Shown here piece after piece: positions 41,428-50,253 of a stretch of 64,000 nucleotides of DNA; position 1 is the stretch's first letter, and each line of letters opens with the position of its first letter. The translations under genes were made by a program, and so were the position numbers. Below the pieces are notes generated by a model. That model saw nothing but the letters and a program-made list of their open reading frames with translations. It made no database searches and was not told where the DNA came from. The DNA is from Ornithinimicrobium cavernae (GTDB lineage Bacteria > Actinomycetota > Actinomycetes > Actinomycetales > Dermatophilaceae), in NCBI RefSeq assembly GCF_003121625.1, contig NZ_QDDJ01000002.1, positions 124,001 to 188,000 on the forward strand. Direction: 5' to 3'.

Positions 41428-43469
41428 GGGACCGGGGCCGCCTGGGTGGGGCGGGGCCGGGCTCGGGGTATGCCCGTCACGATGTCGATGTCCAGCGTGC
41501 TGGACGTGGAGCCGACCTGGACCGCCCGGGACCTCGTCCGTCCCGTGTCGTGGTCGACCGCCGTGAGCACGTAGCGCCCGGGAGGCGGCAGACCGATCTC
41601 GTAGGCACCCTCGTCATCAGCGTGCTTGGTCGCGACGTACTCGCCCGAGTGCCGGATCAGCGAGAGCATCACGCCGGGCATCGGCTCGCCGTCATCGGTG
41701 ACGTGACCGGTGAGGAGCAGGCGCCGGTTCATGCGGATCTGGTCCAGGTCGGCGTCGCCGAGGTGCTCCAGCCCCGACATCGGCCCCCAGCCGTCGGCGC
41801 TGACCACCACGAGGTAGCGTCCGGCCCGGGGCAGGGCCAGGGTGTAGCGGCCCGAGTTGTCGGTGCGCCCCCAGTCGACGTGGCGTCCGTCGGGCTGCAG
41901 CACGGTCACGACAGCCTGCTTGATCGGCCGGTCGTTCTGGTCGGTGATGATGCCGCCGACGACGACCTCGTTCTCGGCCTCCGGCTGCTTCACCTCGTGG
42001 CGCTCGGGGGCCAGGACCTCGCCGGGCACCTCCTGCTGCGCGGCGACCGGTTGCGGCCGGACGATGAAGCCCGCGATCAGGGCACCCATGAGCGCCGCCG
42101 CGGCGCCGATCCAGAAGACCAGCTGGTAGGCCTCGAAGCGCGGGATGGCGGGAGAGCCCTCCATCGCCATGGCCGCGAAGAGCGCCGCAACCAGGGCGCT
42201 CGCGCTCGAGGTGCCCAGCGCGCGCAGCAGGGTGTTGAGGCCGTTGGCGGAGGCGGTCTCGGTGATCGGCACGGAGCGCATGATCAGGGTCGGCATGGCC
42301 GCGAAGGCCAGGGCGGTCCCCAGGGAGCTGATGCCCGAGGCGATCATCACCTCCAGGACCGAGGCGTGCAGGAAGGCCCGGAGCACGAAGCCGATGGCGA
42401 TGACCACGGCACCGCCGATGAGCATCGCCCTCGGCCCGTAGATCCGGATCAGCCAGGCTGCCACGGGCGACATGAGCACCATGAGGATGCCCTGGGGCAG
42501 CAGCACCAGCCCCGTCTCGATCACCGACAGCCCGAAGCCGTAGCCGGTCCCCGCAGGCATCTGCACCTGTTGGGCGCTGGTCAGGAAGTTGGCGAACATG
42601 GCCAGGCCGATGAGGACCGAGGCCGCGTTGGTGAGCAGCACGGTCCGCCGCATCGAGGTGCGGATGTCCACCAGGGGCTGGCCCTGGCGCAGCTCCCACG
42701 GCACCCACGCCGCGAGGACCAGGCCGGCGAGCACCACCAGGGAGACGGTGAGCCGGTCGAACCAGCCCCAGGACCCGGCCTTGGACACGGCCAGCAGGAA
42801 GCTGGTCAGCGCACCGGACAGCAGCACGGCACCGACATAGTCGAAGCGGCCGCGGGTGCGCACGGTCGACTCCGGCACCACGAGGAGGACCAGCACGAAC
42901 ATGAGCACGGCGAAGCCACCGGAGACCACGAACAGCATCTGCCAGTCGAGGTTCTCGTAGATCACCCCGGCGACCGGCATCCCGACCGCGCCGCCGATGC
43001 CCAGGGTCGCACTCATGAGGGCGACGCCGGAGCCGACCTTCTCACTCGGCAGGTGGTCGCGCATGATGCTGATGCCGACGGGGACGAGGCTGGTGCCGAT
43101 ACCGGTCAGACCGCGCGCGATGATCACCGGCGCGAGGGTCTCGCTCACGGCGCCCAGGGCCGAGCCGATGATGACCGACCCCAGGCAGACCAGGAGCATC
43201 AGCCGCTTGCCGAACATGTCCGCCAGACGGGAGACGATCGGTGTGCCGACAGCGCCGGTGAGCAGCGTGATGGTGATCAGCCAGGACGCGTTGTCGGTCG
43301 TCGTGTCGAGGATCTCGGGGAAGTCCGGCAGCAGGGGCAGGACCAGCGTCTGCTGCAGGGACACCAGGGTGCCGCACAGGCCCAGGACCGTGATGATCAG
43401 GCCGGTGGCGACGCCCTTGACGGCGTCGGGAGTGGTGTCGGGACGGGTGGTGGTCTGGGAGGCGGGCAC
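41424..43469 (-). CDS. DHA2-type MFS exporter fused to two carboxypeptidase-regulatory-like domains
   Basis: 681 residues from a GTG with AGGAG upstream. Residues 1-490 form a 14-helix drug exporter (WLITITLLTGAVGTPIVSRLADMFGKR is the DHA2 motif A region). From about 500 the protein becomes soluble with two beta-sandwich units of the CarboxypepD_reg/DUF1416-like type: GGIITDQNDRPIKQAVVTVLQP...GRYTLALPRAGRYLVVVSADG and GHVTDDGEPMPGVMLSLIRH...GAYEIGLPPPGRYVLTAVD. Function of the tail is unknown; it may bind ligand or scaffold. Confidence 0.88.
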   Translation of the reverse strand: MPASQTTTRPDTTPDAVKGVATGLIITVLGLCGTLVSLQQTLVLPLLPDFPEILDTTTDNASWLITITLLTGAVGTPIVSRLADMFGKRLMLLVCLGSVIIGSALGAVSETLAPVIIARGLTGIGTSLVPVGISIMRDHLPSEKVGSGVALMSATLGIGGAVGMPVAGVIYENLDWQMLFVVSGGFAVLMFVLVLLVVPESTVRTRGRFDYVGAVLLSGALTSFLLAVSKAGSWGWFDRLTVSLVVLAGLVLAAWVPWELRQGQPLVDIRTSMRRTVLLTNAASVLIGLAMFANFLTSAQQVQMPAGTGYGFGLSVIETGLVLLPQGILMVLMSPVAAWLIRIYGPRAMLIGGAVVIAIGFVLRAFLHASVLEVMIASGISSLGTALAFAAMPTLIMRSVPITETASANGLNTLLRALGTSSASALVAALFAAMAMEGSPAIPRFEAYQLVFWIGAAAALMGALIAGFIVRPQPVAAQQEVPGEVLAPERHEVKQPEAENEVVVGGIITDQNDRPIKQAVVTVLQPDGRHVDWGRTDNSGRYTLALPRAGRYLVVVSADGWGPMSGLEHLGDADLDQIRMNRRLLLTGHVTDDGEPMPGVMLSLIRHSGEYVATKHADDEGAYEIGLPPPGRYVLTAVDHDTGRTRSRAVQVGSTSSTLDIDIVTGIPRARPRPTQAAPVP

Positions 43470-43543
43470 GCTGCTCCTGCAGATGGTGCGTGAATGACGA
43501 ACGACCGTGCGTGGCTGCCGGCGGGCAGCGGCCCCGGGCACGG

Positions 43544-43565
43544 CCGGTGAACAACTGTTCACCGG
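43544..43565. promoter_or_regulatory. 22-bp palindromic operator of the MFS-tetR operon
   Basis: Perfect arms CCGGTGAACA (43544-43553) and TGTTCACCGG (43556-43565) around AC, in the divergent region between the MFS gene and DUF3054. Length and TGAACA/TGTTCA core are typical of TetR-family operators. Confidence 0.65.
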
Positions 43566-43603
43566 TAGGTGAGTCTAGCCCCTCCCTGTGACACCCTGGG
43601 GCC

Positions 43604-43948
43604 GTGCCGTACGTCCTGGACCTCCTCGTCGTGACCGCCTTCGTCCTCATCGGTCGGGCGACCCACGACGAGGGCGTCACCTCCCTCGGCTCGCTCCACG
43701 CGCTCTGGCCGTTCCTGGTCGCCCTCGTCGTGGCCTGGGTCGCCGTCCGGACCCTCGTGCTGCCCCTGGCCGGCCCCCGCGCCGGCGGACTGGTGTGGCT
43801 GGTCACCCTTCTGGGGGGCCTGGGGCTGCGTGCCCTGTCCGGGCAGGGCACCGCTCTGCCCTTCCTGGTCGTGGCGACCGTCGTGCTGGCCGTCGGGCTG
43901 CTGGGCTGGCGACTGCTCGGCATACTCCTGCGTCGTCCCGGGCCGTAG
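43604..43948 (+). CDS. DUF3054 family membrane protein
   Basis: 114 residues, four helices, with the family segments LDLLVVTAFVLIGRATHDEG and LHALWPFLVALVVAWVAVR. Function unknown. GTG start. First gene of the rightward group leading into the LytS/LytTR pair, 11 bases before the kinase gene. Confidence 0.85.
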   Translation: MPYVLDLLVVTAFVLIGRATHDEGVTSLGSLHALWPFLVALVVAWVAVRTLVLPLAGPRAGGLVWLVTLLGGLGLRALSGQGTALPFLVVATVVLAVGLLGWRLLGILLRRPGP

Positions 43949-43959
43949 GCTGACCGGCC

Positions 43960-45141
43960 ATGGACACGGCACTGGCCGTCGCGATCGGCCTGCTCATCGT
44001 CGCTGCGGGTGCCGCCCTGCTCACCTGGTTCGTGCGCTCCCGCCTCGTGCTGGGGACCACCGAGGACCAGGCGACCTACCGGGTGCTGCACATCAGCAGC
44101 CTGGCCACCCCGCCCCTGCGGGCGGGCCTGGAGGCAGGGGCCGAGCGGGCGGCCCGGCACCTGCGTGACCTCCTCGGCACACCCGCCCTGGCACTCACTG
44201 ACGGCACGTCGGTGCTGGCCTGGGACGGGACGGGCAACGATGCCCACGCGCAGCACGCCGTGAGCCACGCGCAGAGCGTGGTGCGGGACGGCTCGACCGT
44301 GGTCCTGGGCCCGTCCTCGGTGGCGTGCACCGACCCTGAGTGCGCCGTCCGACACGCGATCACCGCCGCGCTGACGACCGAGGACCACGTCGTGGGCGCC
44401 CTGACGGCCTACACCGGCAACCGCCCGTCCGCCCGGCTCGTGCGTGCCGTGGAGGAGGTGGCCCGGTTCGTCTCCGGGCAGCTGGAGCTCGCCGAGCTGG
44501 ACCGGTCCCGGGCCAAGCTGGCCGAGGCCGAGATCCGGGCCCTCCGGGCACAGATCTCCCCCCACTTCATCTACAACAGCCTCGGCGCGATCGCGTCCTA
44601 CGTGCGCACCGACCCCGAGCACGCGCGCGAGCTCCTGCTGGAGTTCGCCGACTTCACGCGCTACTCCTTCCGCCGGCACGGCGAGTTCACCACCCTCGCC
44701 GAGGAGCTGCGGTCCATCGAGCGCTACCTCACCCTGGAGCAGGCGCGCTTCGGCGGGCGGCTCCAGGTCACGCTGCGGGTGTCGCCGGAGGTGCTGCCCG
44801 TCGCGGTGCCCTTCCTGTGCCTGCAACCTCTGGTGGAGAACGCCGTCCGGCACGGGCTGGAGGGTCGTCAGGGCACGGGCCGGATCACCATCGTCGCCGA
44901 GGACGCGGGCAACGAGGCCAGCATCAGCATCGAGGACGACGGGGTCGGCATGGAGCCGGAGCGGGTGCTGGAGAACCTCCTGGGAGAGGGCGGCGACCAC
45001 GTCGGGCTCGGCAACGTCGACGAGCGACTGCGCAGCGTCTTCGGCGACCAGCACGGCCTGGTGGTCGAGACCGCACCGGGTGCCGGCACCAGGATCAGCC
45101 TGCGCGTGCCGAAGTACGCCCCGGGTGTCCACGCCACCTGA
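43960..45141 (+). CDS. LytS-type sensor histidine kinase
   Basis: 393 residues. One N-terminal helix (about 3-27), a GAF-like cytoplasmic region (LHISSLATPPLRAGLEAGAERAARHLRDLL onward), then the His_kinase domain with phospho-acceptor His in SPHFIYNSL near residue 201 and an HATPase domain (LVENAVRHGLEG, GDHVGLGNVDERL). It lacks the multi-helix 5TM-LYT sensor of classic LytS, so the signal is probably intracellular or membrane-related. Pairs with the adjacent LytTR regulator. Confidence 0.9.
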   Translation: MDTALAVAIGLLIVAAGAALLTWFVRSRLVLGTTEDQATYRVLHISSLATPPLRAGLEAGAERAARHLRDLLGTPALALTDGTSVLAWDGTGNDAHAQHAVSHAQSVVRDGSTVVLGPSSVACTDPECAVRHAITAALTTEDHVVGALTAYTGNRPSARLVRAVEEVARFVSGQLELAELDRSRAKLAEAEIRALRAQISPHFIYNSLGAIASYVRTDPEHARELLLEFADFTRYSFRRHGEFTTLAEELRSIERYLTLEQARFGGRLQVTLRVSPEVLPVAVPFLCLQPLVENAVRHGLEGRQGTGRITIVAEDAGNEASISIEDDGVGMEPERVLENLLGEGGDHVGLGNVDERLRSVFGDQHGLVVETAPGAGTRISLRVPKYAPGVHAT

Positions 45142-45196
45142 GCGATCCCCCCGTGGGCCTGCCCCGTCTCTTGACCGTGGGACTAACCTGCCTCGT

Positions 45197-45922
45197 ATGC
45201 CGTGCGTCCTCGCCGTCGACGACGAACCGCCAGCCCTGCGCGAGCTCGCGCACCTGCTGTCGCGGGACGATCGCGTCGAACGTGTGCTCACCGCCACCGA
45301 CGGCGCCGGCGCTCTGCTGGTGCTGGAGCAGGAGGAGGTCGACATCGTCTTTCTCGATATCCGCATGCCGGGGCTGTCCGGCCTGGACCTGGCGCGCGTC
45401 CTCGCCCGGTTCCGGCGCCCGCCGGCCGTCGTCTTCGTCACCGCCTACGAGAACCATGCCGTGGACGCCTTCGACGTGCAGGCGGTGGACTATGTCATGA
45501 AGCCCTACCGCCCTGAGCGTCTGGAGGCCGCTCTCGGGCGTGCCCTGGAGCACATCGAGGGCCCGGGCGCGGCACCGAGCGAGCCGCAGGACGAGTCCAT
45601 CCCGGTGGAGCTGGGCGGCGTCACCCGGTTCGTGCGGCGCAGCGACATCCGCTATGTCACCGCCCAGGGAGACTACGCCCGGTTGCACACCGTCGAGGGG
45701 AGCCATCTGCTCCGTGCCCCGCTGGCCTCGCTGGAGGAGCGCTGGGCCGAGGCCGGGTTCGTCCGGATCCACCGCAGCCACCTCATTGCGCTGCAGCACG
45801 TGGAGGAGATCCGGGTGGACGGCGGGCGCTACACGGTGGTGGTCGGTGGGCGGGAGCTGGCCGTCAGCCGGAGGCACACGCGCCAGCTCCGCGACCTGCT
45901 GGTGAGGCGGGCCGGCGGATGA
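45197..45922 (+). CDS. LytTR-family response regulator
   Basis: 241 residues: REC domain with phospho-acceptor Asp54 (VDIVFLDIRMPGLSGLDLARVL) and a LytTR DNA-binding domain (VTAQGDYARLHTVEGSHLLRAPLASLEERWAEAGFVRIHRSHLIALQHVEEI). Such regulators bind paired 9-bp direct repeats; a good pair lies upstream of the second symporter operon. Overlaps the next gene by 4 bases. Confidence 0.93.
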   Translation: MPCVLAVDDEPPALRELAHLLSRDDRVERVLTATDGAGALLVLEQEEVDIVFLDIRMPGLSGLDLARVLARFRRPPAVVFVTAYENHAVDAFDVQAVDYVMKPYRPERLEAALGRALEHIEGPGAAPSEPQDESIPVELGGVTRFVRRSDIRYVTAQGDYARLHTVEGSHLLRAPLASLEERWAEAGFVRIHRSHLIALQHVEEIRVDGGRYTVVVGGRELAVSRRHTRQLRDLLVRRAGG

Positions 45923-46281
45923 CCGAGCGGGTCACGGTCACCCACCCGAGCCGGCAACGGCCACGGATGCGACCGACGCCGCTCACCCGTGAGATCGACC
46001 AGCAGACCGGTCTCGGTGAGGTCTATCTCTCCTCGCTGATCCGCTCGCAGCTGCGCCTCAGCCTGGCCGTCCTCGCCGTGTCCCTGGGCGTGCTGGCCGC
46101 CCTCCCGCTCTTTTTCCGGCTGTTCCCAGAGGTCACCGGCATCAGCGTGTTCGGGATCACCCTCCCCTGGCTCGTCCTCGGCGCTGTCGTCTACCCCGCC
46201 CTGCTCGGCGCGGCCTGGTTCTATGCCCGCAACGCCGAGCGGGTGGAGCGTGACTTCGTGGACCTCCTCGACCGTCGATGA
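45919..46281 (+). CDS. Small two-helix membrane protein, DUF485-like
   Basis: 120 residues; a charged N-terminal third, the segment VYLSSLIRSQLRLSLAV leading into helix 1, helix 2 near the C-terminus, and a charged end. Small DUF485-type proteins accompany acetate/solute symporters, and this one overlaps the symporter start, so it is probably its accessory subunit. Confidence 0.75.
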   Translation: MTERVTVTHPSRQRPRMRPTPLTREIDQQTGLGEVYLSSLIRSQLRLSLAVLAVSLGVLAALPLFFRLFPEVTGISVFGITLPWLVLGAVVYPALLGAAWFYARNAERVERDFVDLLDRR

Positions 46282-48035
46282 GCGCGAGCACCGGGCTGGC
46301 CGCCATCCTGCTGACGGCGCTGGCCACGATCCTCGTCGGGGTGGTGGGGGTGCGCGCGGCGCGCACCACCAGCGACTTCTACGTCGCCTCCCGGACCGTC
46401 ACCCCCTGGTGGAACGCGTCGGCCATCGGTGGCGAGTACCTCTCGGCAGCCTCGTTCCTCGGTGTTGCCGGGCTCGTCCTGGCCTACGGGGCCGACATGC
46501 TCTGGTTCCCGGTGGGCTACACGGCGGGATACCTGGTGCTCCTCGTCCTCGTTGCCGCCCCGCTGCGGCGGTCCGGCGCCTACACCCTGCCCGACTTCGC
46601 CGAGGCCCGTCTGGAGTCGCTGGCAGCACGCCGCACCGCGAGCGTGCTCGTCGTGACGATCGGCTGGCTCTACCTGCTCCCCCAGTTCCAGGCGGCCGGC
46701 CTGACCGTCCGCACCGTGACCGGAGCACCACAGTGGGTGGGGCCGGTCCTGGTGGCCGTCGTCGTCCTGGTCGGGGTGCTCTCGGGAGGTATGCGCAGCA
46801 TCACCTTCGTCCAGGCGTTCCAGTACTGGCTGAAGCTGACCGCCCTCGCCCTACCGGCGATCTTCATCGTGCTGGTGTGGCAGTCGCACGGGACCCCGAG
46901 CATCACCCAGGACGGCCCACCGGTGTTCGCCGAGCCGACGGTCGTCGACATCGCCACCGGTGTCTCGGTGGAGGTCCTCCAGACGATCGCGGTCGAGGCG
47001 GAGGGCACCGTCGACGGCGAGTCAGTGGACGGTCCGGTCAGCCTCTCCCCCGGCAGCCACACCCTCGCCCGTGGCACGCAGATCACCTTCCCTGCGGGCG
47101 TGCAGATCCCCCACGCGGATAACCTCACACCCCTGGCCGGTGAGGACTGGCGGCTCCCGCTCCGCTCGGCCAGCGACCACCCGCTCTACTCGACCTACTC
47201 CCTCATCCTGGCCCTGTTCTTCGGGACGATGGGCCTGCCCCACGTGCTCGTGCGGTTTTACACCAACCCGGACGGCCGCGCCGCCCGGCGCACAACCGTC
47301 GCGGTCCTCGGCCTGCTGGGGGTGTTCTACCTGCTCCCGACGGTCTACGGCGCGCTGGGCCGGATCTACACCCCCGAGCTGCTCCTGACCGGCCGGACCG
47401 ATGCGGTCGTGCTGCTGCTGCCGGGCCGGCTCGTCGACGGGATGGCGGGCGACGCCCTGTCGGCCCTGGTCACCGCCGGGGCGTTCGCGGCCTTCCTCTC
47501 CACATCCTCTGGGCTGACCATCTCGGTGGCGGGCGTGCTGTCCCAGGACCTGATCGGACACCGGGTCCGGAACCCGGTGCGCGCCTTCCGGCTCGGGGCG
47601 AGCCTGGCCCTCATCGTGCCCATCGCGCTGGCCCTGCTCAGTCCCTCCCTGGGCATCGCCGATGTGGTCGGCCTGGCGTTCGCCGTCGCCGCCTCCAGCT
47701 TCTGTCCGATGCTGCTGCTGGGGATCTGGTGGCGCAGGCTCACTGACGCCGGTGCCATCGCGGGGCTGGTCGTCGGGGGTGGTCTGTCCACGCTGGCGGT
47801 GCTGGGCACCATCGTGTGGGCACCGGAGCAGGGCTGGTGGGGGCCGCTGCTCGCCCAGCCAGCCGCCTGGAGCATGCCCGTCGCGTTCCTGGTCATGGTG
47901 CTGGTGTCGCTGGCGACACCGCGGCGGATGGCTCCGGGCGTGAACCAGACCATGATCCGGCTGCACACCCCCGAGAGCGTTGACCTGGACCGCGGCACCT
48001 GGGACCCCGAGGACCGCTGGCGGACGCGCACCTGA
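46278..48035 (+). CDS. Sodium:solute symporter (cation-acetate ActP-like)
   Basis: 585 residues, about 13 helices of the SSS family: FYVASRTVTPWWNASAIGGEYLSAASFLGVAGL, PDFAEARLES, GMRSITFVQAFQYWLKLTALALPAIF, TMGLPHVLVRFYTNPDG and FLSTSSGLTISVAG. A large non-membrane loop (about residues 205-300) sits before TMGLPH. Likely Na+-driven uptake of a small carboxylate such as acetate or pyruvate. Same operon as the DUF485-like gene. Confidence 0.88.
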   Translation: MSASTGLAAILLTALATILVGVVGVRAARTTSDFYVASRTVTPWWNASAIGGEYLSAASFLGVAGLVLAYGADMLWFPVGYTAGYLVLLVLVAAPLRRSGAYTLPDFAEARLESLAARRTASVLVVTIGWLYLLPQFQAAGLTVRTVTGAPQWVGPVLVAVVVLVGVLSGGMRSITFVQAFQYWLKLTALALPAIFIVLVWQSHGTPSITQDGPPVFAEPTVVDIATGVSVEVLQTIAVEAEGTVDGESVDGPVSLSPGSHTLARGTQITFPAGVQIPHADNLTPLAGEDWRLPLRSASDHPLYSTYSLILALFFGTMGLPHVLVRFYTNPDGRAARRTTVAVLGLLGVFYLLPTVYGALGRIYTPELLLTGRTDAVVLLLPGRLVDGMAGDALSALVTAGAFAAFLSTSSGLTISVAGVLSQDLIGHRVRNPVRAFRLGASLALIVPIALALLSPSLGIADVVGLAFAVAASSFCPMLLLGIWWRRLTDAGAIAGLVVGGGLSTLAVLGTIVWAPEQGWWGPLLAQPAAWSMPVAFLVMVLVSLATPRRMAPGVNQTMIRLHTPESVDLDRGTWDPEDRWRTRT

Positions 48036-48043
48036 TCCGCCGA

Positions 48044-48073
48044 GCCGTTCGTCCCACGTGATGGACCGTTCGT
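48044..48073 (+). promoter_or_regulatory. Paired LytTR-type direct repeats upstream of the second symporter operon
   Basis: GCCGTTCGT (48044-48052) and ACCGTTCGT (48065-48073), spaced 21 bp start to start, that is two helical turns. The second copy matches the published LytTR consensus [TA][AC][CA]GTTN[AG][TG] at every position, the first at all but one. A LytTR regulator is encoded about 2 kb upstream in the same gene group. No clear -10/-35 was found at the usual distance. Confidence 0.6.
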
Positions 48074-48209
48074 CGCAGCAGGGCGGGCCGACTAGCGACG
48101 ACTGCCGCCGCTGACCGCGCCACGGTCACGACCTCCTGCCCCCGCCGTCCCCGCCTCCCTAACGTGTCGAGTATCACAACGCCGTGACCCGACTGTGGAG
48201 GAGATCCCC

Positions 48210-48248
48210 GTGTCAGCTACCACCCAACCTTGTGCCGAGGGGTCCTGA
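48210..48248 (+). CDS. 12-residue leader ORF coupled to the symporter small subunit
   Basis: GTG start with a strong GGAGGAG 6 bases upstream, 12 codons (VSATTQPCAEGS), then TGA overlapping the ATG of the next gene (TGATG). The next gene has a weaker GAGGGG of its own, so this mini-ORF may deliver ribosomes to it. It could also be a chance ORF. Confidence 0.45.
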   Translation: MSATTQPCAEGS

Positions 48249-48526
48249 TGGATGCCGCGGCCCGCCAGTCCTACTGGAAACGAAATCTCCGTCTGATGGC
48301 CTCCCTGCTCGTCGTGTGGGCCCTCGTGTCCTATGGTGCGGGGATCCTGTTCGTCGAGCAGCTCAACACCCTCTCGATCATGGGGGTCCCCCTGGGCTTC
48401 TGGTTCGCTCAGCAGGGCGCCATCCTCACCTTCCTGATCCTCATCGCGATCTATGTCTGGCGGATGGACAAGCTGGACCAGGAGTTCGGGATCACCGAGT
48501 ACGAGGACGAGGTGCACGGCTCATGA
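48248..48526 (+). CDS. DUF4212 sodium/substrate symporter small subunit
   Basis: 92 residues with two helices and the family pattern YWKRNLRLMASLLVVWALVSYGAGILFVEQLNTLSIMGVPLGFWFAQQGAILTFLILIAIYVWRMDKLD. Known as the small partner of the VC_2705-type symporter that follows and overlaps by 4 bases. ATG at 48248 is used. Confidence 0.9.
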   Translation: MDAAARQSYWKRNLRLMASLLVVWALVSYGAGILFVEQLNTLSIMGVPLGFWFAQQGAILTFLILIAIYVWRMDKLDQEFGITEYEDEVHGS

Positions 48527-50253
48527 GCTCGGTGCAGCTGTGGACACTGATCTTCGTCGGCCTGAGCTTCGCGCTGTACATCTACATCGCGTATGCCAGC
48601 CGCGTCAGCACGACCGCCGGCTTCTACGTCGCCGGCGGCGGCATCCCGGCACCAGCCAACGGCGCGGCCATCGCTGCCGACTGGATGAGTGCGGCCTCGT
48701 TCATCTCGATGGCGGGCATCATCGCCTTCTCCGGCAACGGCTACGCAGGCTCCGTCTACCTGATGGGGTGGACCGGCGGCTACGTGCTGCTGGCCATGCT
48801 CCTCGCGCCGTACCTGCGCAAGTTCGGCAAGTACACCGTCCCCGACTTCGTGGGTGACCGGTACTCCGAGACGGCCCGGCTGATCGCGGTGGTCTGCGCC
48901 ATCGTGGTCTCGTTCGTCTACGTCGCCGGCCAGATGTCCGGTGTCGGCGTCGTCTTCCAGCGGTTCCTGGGTGTCGACACGACGGTGGGTGTCGTCATCG
49001 GCATGGTCATCGTGTTCCTGTACGCCGTCCTCGGCGGGATGAAGGGCATCACCTGGACCCAGGTCGCGCAGTACTCCGTCCTGATCGTCGCCTACCTGAT
49101 CCCGGCGATCGCGATCTCCCAGAAGCTCACGGGGATCCCGGTGCCCCAGATCGGCTTCGGGCAGATCATGGACGAGCTCAACGCCCTGCAGACCGACCTG
49201 GGGCTGAGTGAGTACACCGGCGCGTTCACCCAGATGAACATGCTGAACATGTTCCTCATCACCGCCGCGCTGATGTTCGGCACGGCTGGGCTCCCCCACG
49301 TGATCGTGCGCTTTTACACCGCCAAGAGCGTCCGCGCGGCCCGGTACTCGGCCCTGTGGGCGCTGTTCTTCATCGCGCTGCTCTACCTGACCGCTCCGGC
49401 CATCGGTGCCTTCAGCAAGTACAACGTGCTCAACAGCATCCCGGGCACCACGATCGGGGACGAGCCGGAGTGGTTCCGGTCCTGGCAGGACGTCGGACTG
49501 ATCACCGTCAACGACCTCAATGGCAACGGCCTCATCGATGTCGCCGGCGGCATGGGCGAGGGCTTCGAGCTGATGATCAACAACGACATCGTGGTCCTGG
49601 CGACACCGGAGATCGCCGGCCTGCCGGCGCCGATCATCGGTCTGGTGGCGGCTGGTGGCCTGGCTGCGGCGCTCTCTACGGCGTCTGGTCTGCTGCTGGT
49701 CATCTCCTCGTCGGTGGCCAACGACGTCTACTACAAGCGGATCAACCCGCAGGCCACCGAGGCCCGTCAGCTGATGGTCGGCCGCATCGCGATGGCCGCT
49801 GCCATCGTGGTCGCCGGCTACCTGGGCATCAACCCGCCCGGGTTCGTGGCGCAGGTCGTCGCGCTGGCGTTCGGGCTCGGTGCGGCCAGCTTCTTCCCGA
49901 TCCTGGTCCTGGGGATCTTCTGGAAGAAGTGCACAGCGGCGGGTGCTGCGGCGGGCATGGTGGCCGGCCTCGGCACGACGCTGGCCTACCAGATCTGGAC
50001 GATCGACATCTACGGCAACAGCGACGGCATCCTCGGCATCAACGAGGTGAGCTTCGGTGCCATCGGCATGGTGATCAACTTCATCGTGACGATCGTGGTC
50101 TCGCAGTTCACGCCCAAGCCGACACCGGCGATGCAGCAGCTCGTCGAGGACATCCGCTACCCGGGCCGCAGCGAGCTGGTTGCTGCCCACGCGGCGGGAG
50201 CCCTCGATGAGGAGATCCTGCACGGCGAGCACGACCCGAAGGACGACGCGTGA
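48523..50253 (+). CDS. Sodium:solute symporter, VC_2705 subfamily large subunit
   Basis: 576 residues, about 13 helices. SSS marks: FYVAGGGIPAPANGAAIAADWMSAASFISMAGIIAF, GMKGITWTQVAQYSVLI, GTAGLPHVIVRFYTAKSVRAAR and ALSTASGLLLVISSSVANDVYYKR. A loop near residue 330 carries an EF-hand-like DLNGNGLID. Probably takes up a small organic acid with Na+. With DUF4212 it forms the two-part symporter; the next small membrane gene overlaps its end. Confidence 0.9.
   Translation: MSSVQLWTLIFVGLSFALYIYIAYASRVSTTAGFYVAGGGIPAPANGAAIAADWMSAASFISMAGIIAFSGNGYAGSVYLMGWTGGYVLLAMLLAPYLRKFGKYTVPDFVGDRYSETARLIAVVCAIVVSFVYVAGQMSGVGVVFQRFLGVDTTVGVVIGMVIVFLYAVLGGMKGITWTQVAQYSVLIVAYLIPAIAISQKLTGIPVPQIGFGQIMDELNALQTDLGLSEYTGAFTQMNMLNMFLITAALMFGTAGLPHVIVRFYTAKSVRAARYSALWALFFIALLYLTAPAIGAFSKYNVLNSIPGTTIGDEPEWFRSWQDVGLITVNDLNGNGLIDVAGGMGEGFELMINNDIVVLATPEIAGLPAPIIGLVAAGGLAAALSTASGLLLVISSSVANDVYYKRINPQATEARQLMVGRIAMAAAIVVAGYLGINPPGFVAQVVALAFGLGAASFFPILVLGIFWKKCTAAGAAAGMVAGLGTTLAYQIWTIDIYGNSDGILGINEVSFGAIGMVINFIVTIVVSQFTPKPTPAMQQLVEDIRYPGRSELVAAHAAGALDEEILHGEHDPKDDA

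Noticed and set aside
45276-45290. LexA box (TCGAAC-type) in the response regulator gene
   Set aside because: Only the left half matches, and it lies inside a coding region with no promoter nearby.
48163-48178. CRP/GlxR-type site (GTG-N8-CAC) upstream of the DUF4212 operon
   Set aside because: Only the TCACA half is good; the other half and the central T do not match TGTGA-N6-TCACA well enough.
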